Shown: positions 62,829 through 64,000 of the stretch, piece after piece
Layout: each line of letters begins with the position of its first letter
Position numbering within the stretch: the first letter of the stretch is position 1
DNA from: Phycicoccus duodecadis
Lineage (GTDB): Bacteria; Actinomycetota; Actinomycetes; Actinomycetales; Dermatophilaceae
Length of the DNA stretch: 64,000 nt
Assembly (NCBI RefSeq): GCF_002846495.1
Contig: NZ_PJNE01000001.1
Coordinates: 3,038,001 to 3,102,000 of the forward strand
Reading direction: 5' to 3'
Notes under the pieces: generated by a model
What the model saw: the letters and a program-made list of their open reading frames with translations, nothing else
What the model was told of the DNA's origin: nothing
The model's database searches: none
Translations under genes and position numbers: made by a program

Positions 62829-62861
62829 ACGACGCCCCGCCGGATGCCGGCGGGGCGTCGT
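62829..62861. terminator. Terminator of clpX (convergent)
   Basis: ACGACGCCCCGCCGG (62829-62843) pairs perfectly with 62847-62861 around the loop ATG. A 15-bp stem in the gap between clpX (+) and the membrane protein gene (-), so it can serve both. Confidence 0.75.
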
Positions 62862-62866
62862 CGGCA

Positions 62867-63388
62867 TCAGGCCCGGCGGCCCGCCGCAGCGCGCAGCAGG
62901 GCCGCGGTCCCGGCGACGGCCAGCAGGGCCACGGCGCCCACCCACGGGCCCCAGCCCACGGGCGTGCGCGAGGCCAGGAGCCCCAGGGCCGCACACCCGC
63001 CGCCGAGAGCGGCAAGCACACCCGTCTGGCGCGCCCACCGGGCGGCGGTGGAGCGGGGGAGCATCGCCCCCGGCGGCCAGGCCGCCAGCAGCGACAGCGC
63101 CAGGTGCGTGACGAGCAGCAGGGTGGCGCCGAGCGCTGCCAGCGACCAGTCGGTGACCGAGGCCGGTACCGTGCGCGAGGTTGCCAGCACCAGCGCCTGC
63201 AGCGCGAGCAGTACCAGCGCGCCCCACGACGCCGGGGCGAGCAGGGCCCAGACGGTGGCCCCGGCGAGCAGGGGGCCGGCGATCTTCAGCGCCCCGGGGA
63301 GCTCGGCCATGGCCACGAGCAGGACCAGCACGTCGCTGGCCACCACGGTGCCGCGGGCCAGCCGGCGCCAGAGCGTCGCCGGGATCAT
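62867..63388 (-). CDS. Hypothetical membrane protein downstream of DUF58 gene
   Basis: 173 residues from ATG 63388, overlapping the DUF58 stop by ATGA. Five hydrophobic helices (VVASDVLVLLVAMAELPGAL, AGATVWALLAPASWGALVLL, AALGATLLLVTHLALSLLAA, and two near the C terminus). No catalytic motif. Actinobacterial DUF58 genes often come with a MoxR-type AAA ATPase and small membrane proteins; this is probably one of the latter. Function unknown. Confidence 0.8.
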   Translation of the reverse strand: MIPATLWRRLARGTVVASDVLVLLVAMAELPGALKIAGPLLAGATVWALLAPASWGALVLLALQALVLATSRTVPASVTDWSLAALGATLLLVTHLALSLLAAWPPGAMLPRSTAARWARQTGVLAALGGGCAALGLLASRTPVGWGPWVGAVALLAVAGTAALLRAAAGRRA

Positions 63389-64000
63389 CGGCCCACCGCC
63401 GTGGAGCGCCGGCGCCGGCCGAGGCCGCGCAGTACGGCGTCGAGCGACCCGGCCCCCTGCCACGGCACCACCGGGACGCCGGCCGCTGCGCAGCGCCGCA
63501 CCTCGCGCTCGCGGTCGAGCAGCCGCAGCCGCCACACCAGCCGGGCGAGCCGCGGGTCCCCGATGCCGGTCGCGGCCATCGCGTCCTCGGCGGAGACGCC
63601 GGTGCCGGCCAGCGCGGCCGGGAGGGTGTCGACGACGAGGACGACGTGCCCGCTGCGCGCCAGGCGCACGGCCTGGCCGAGCGGGCCGACCGAGACCAGC
63701 CCCGACAGGAGCACCACGACCGCCCCCGGCGAGACGGCCCGGGCCAGCTGGGCCTGGAGCAGCCGTTCCTCGGCCAGGGTCCCGCGGGCCGGCTCGGCAC
63801 GCCCCAGACCGACCAGGACGCGCGCCAGCTGATGGTGGCCGCCCACGGCCGGCACCTCGACCAGGCCGCCACCGCCGAGTACCGACAGCCCCACGCGGTC
63901 ACCCGTCGAGAGGTAGTGGGCCGCCACCGCACCCGCGGCCTCCACGGCCACGTCGAGGCTGGTCAGGCGCCCACGGGCGACGTCGCGGTGCCCGAGGTCG
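63385..64000 (-). CDS. DUF58 domain protein, C-terminal part (5' end outside window)
   Basis: The open frame reaches the window edge; about 204 residues are visible. DUF58 features are VEAAGAVAAHYLSTGDRVGLSVLGGG, then VVLLSGLVSVGPLGQAVRLARSGHVVLVV, the vWA-like core. The final residues ECREVRRCAAAGVPVVPWQ-like (EREVRRCAAAGVPVVPWQG) and LDAVLRGLGRRRR close the protein. DUF58 proteins act with MoxR ATPases in complex assembly or cell-envelope work. A start at 63951 within the window is possible but would cut the domain in half. Confidence 0.85.
   Translation of the reverse strand, partial: DLGHRDVARGRLTSLDVAVEAAGAVAAHYLSTGDRVGLSVLGGGGLVEVPAVGGHHQLARVLVGLGRAEPARGTLAEERLLQAQLARAVSPGAVVVLLSGLVSVGPLGQAVRLARSGHVVLVVDTLPAALAGTGVSAEDAMAATGIGDPRLARLVWRLRLLDREREVRRCAAAGVPVVPWQGAGSLDAVLRGLGRRRRSTAVGR

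Overview
The window is high-GC, dense DNA with many GTG starts, 4-bp stop/start overlaps (ATGA, GTGA) and a run of genes that appear to lack a Shine-Dalgarno sequence. Together with a ClpP1-ClpP2-ClpX set, a TreXYZ trehalose pathway, a mycothiol-type DsbA-fold reductase and an RpiB with a glutamate in the active-site loop, this points to an actinobacterium. My guess is Micrococcales, possibly Intrasporangiaceae; the family is inference only.

Layout. 1-4.2 kb: two small unknown proteins, a membrane protein, and a NarL-type histidine kinase overlapping its response regulator. 4.2-9.3 kb: secreted protein, PLP aminotransferase, TM-helix-repeat channel protein, a 690-bp stretch that may encode a structured RNA, a long helical Ala/Lys-rich protein and cyclophilin ppiA. 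9.35-10.65 kb: a rhomboid protease gene stops being rhomboid at about 9,814 and runs straight into the opposite-strand 3' side of a truncated O-antigen-ligase-like gene, so the DNA is joined abnormally here. 10.7-16 kb: TetR regulator, glycosyltransferase, acyl-CoA dehydrogenase, GT2 glycosyltransferase and acyltransferase; the TetR and dehydrogenase promoters carry the same 18-bp operator. 16-22.5 kb: glgX-treY-treZ, which turn glycogen or malto-oligosaccharides into trehalose. 22.7-30.2 kb: four overlapping genes for an FtsX-type ABC exporter (two large permeases, two ATPases). 30.2-43.7 kb: thioesterases, a MocR regulator divergent from a YczE membrane protein, two MFS exporters, a RecQ-like helicase with a phosphoribosyltransferase-like tail, a beta-lactamase-type hydrolase, glycerophosphodiesterase and alpha-glucosidase. 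43.8-50.8 kb: globin glbO, MscS channel, pepN, DsbA-fold reductase, rpiB, SpoIIE-type phosphatase, trmB. 51 kb: tRNA-Pro and tRNA-Gly, with the tRNA-Pro 3' end duplicated downstream. 51.4-58.5 kb: DUF389 membrane protein, M43 metalloprotease, trigger factor, enoyl-CoA hydratase, and a LacI regulator divergent from an MFS transporter over a double palindromic operator. 58.6-62.8 kb: clpP1-clpP2, then an AbiEi-like gene bracketed by diverged direct repeats, then clpX. 62.9-64 kb: a membrane protein and the 3' part of a DUF58 gene that runs off the window.

Most genes are housekeeping or common accessory genes. The points that most deserve a second look are the broken rhomboid/ligase junction, the AbiEi-like cassette sitting between clpP2 and clpX, the orphan structured-RNA candidate at 7.3-7.6 kb, the shared operator of the TetR regulator, the tRNA-Pro 3'-end duplication and the RecQ-phosphoribosyltransferase fusion. 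I found no CRISPR array, prophage or transposase.
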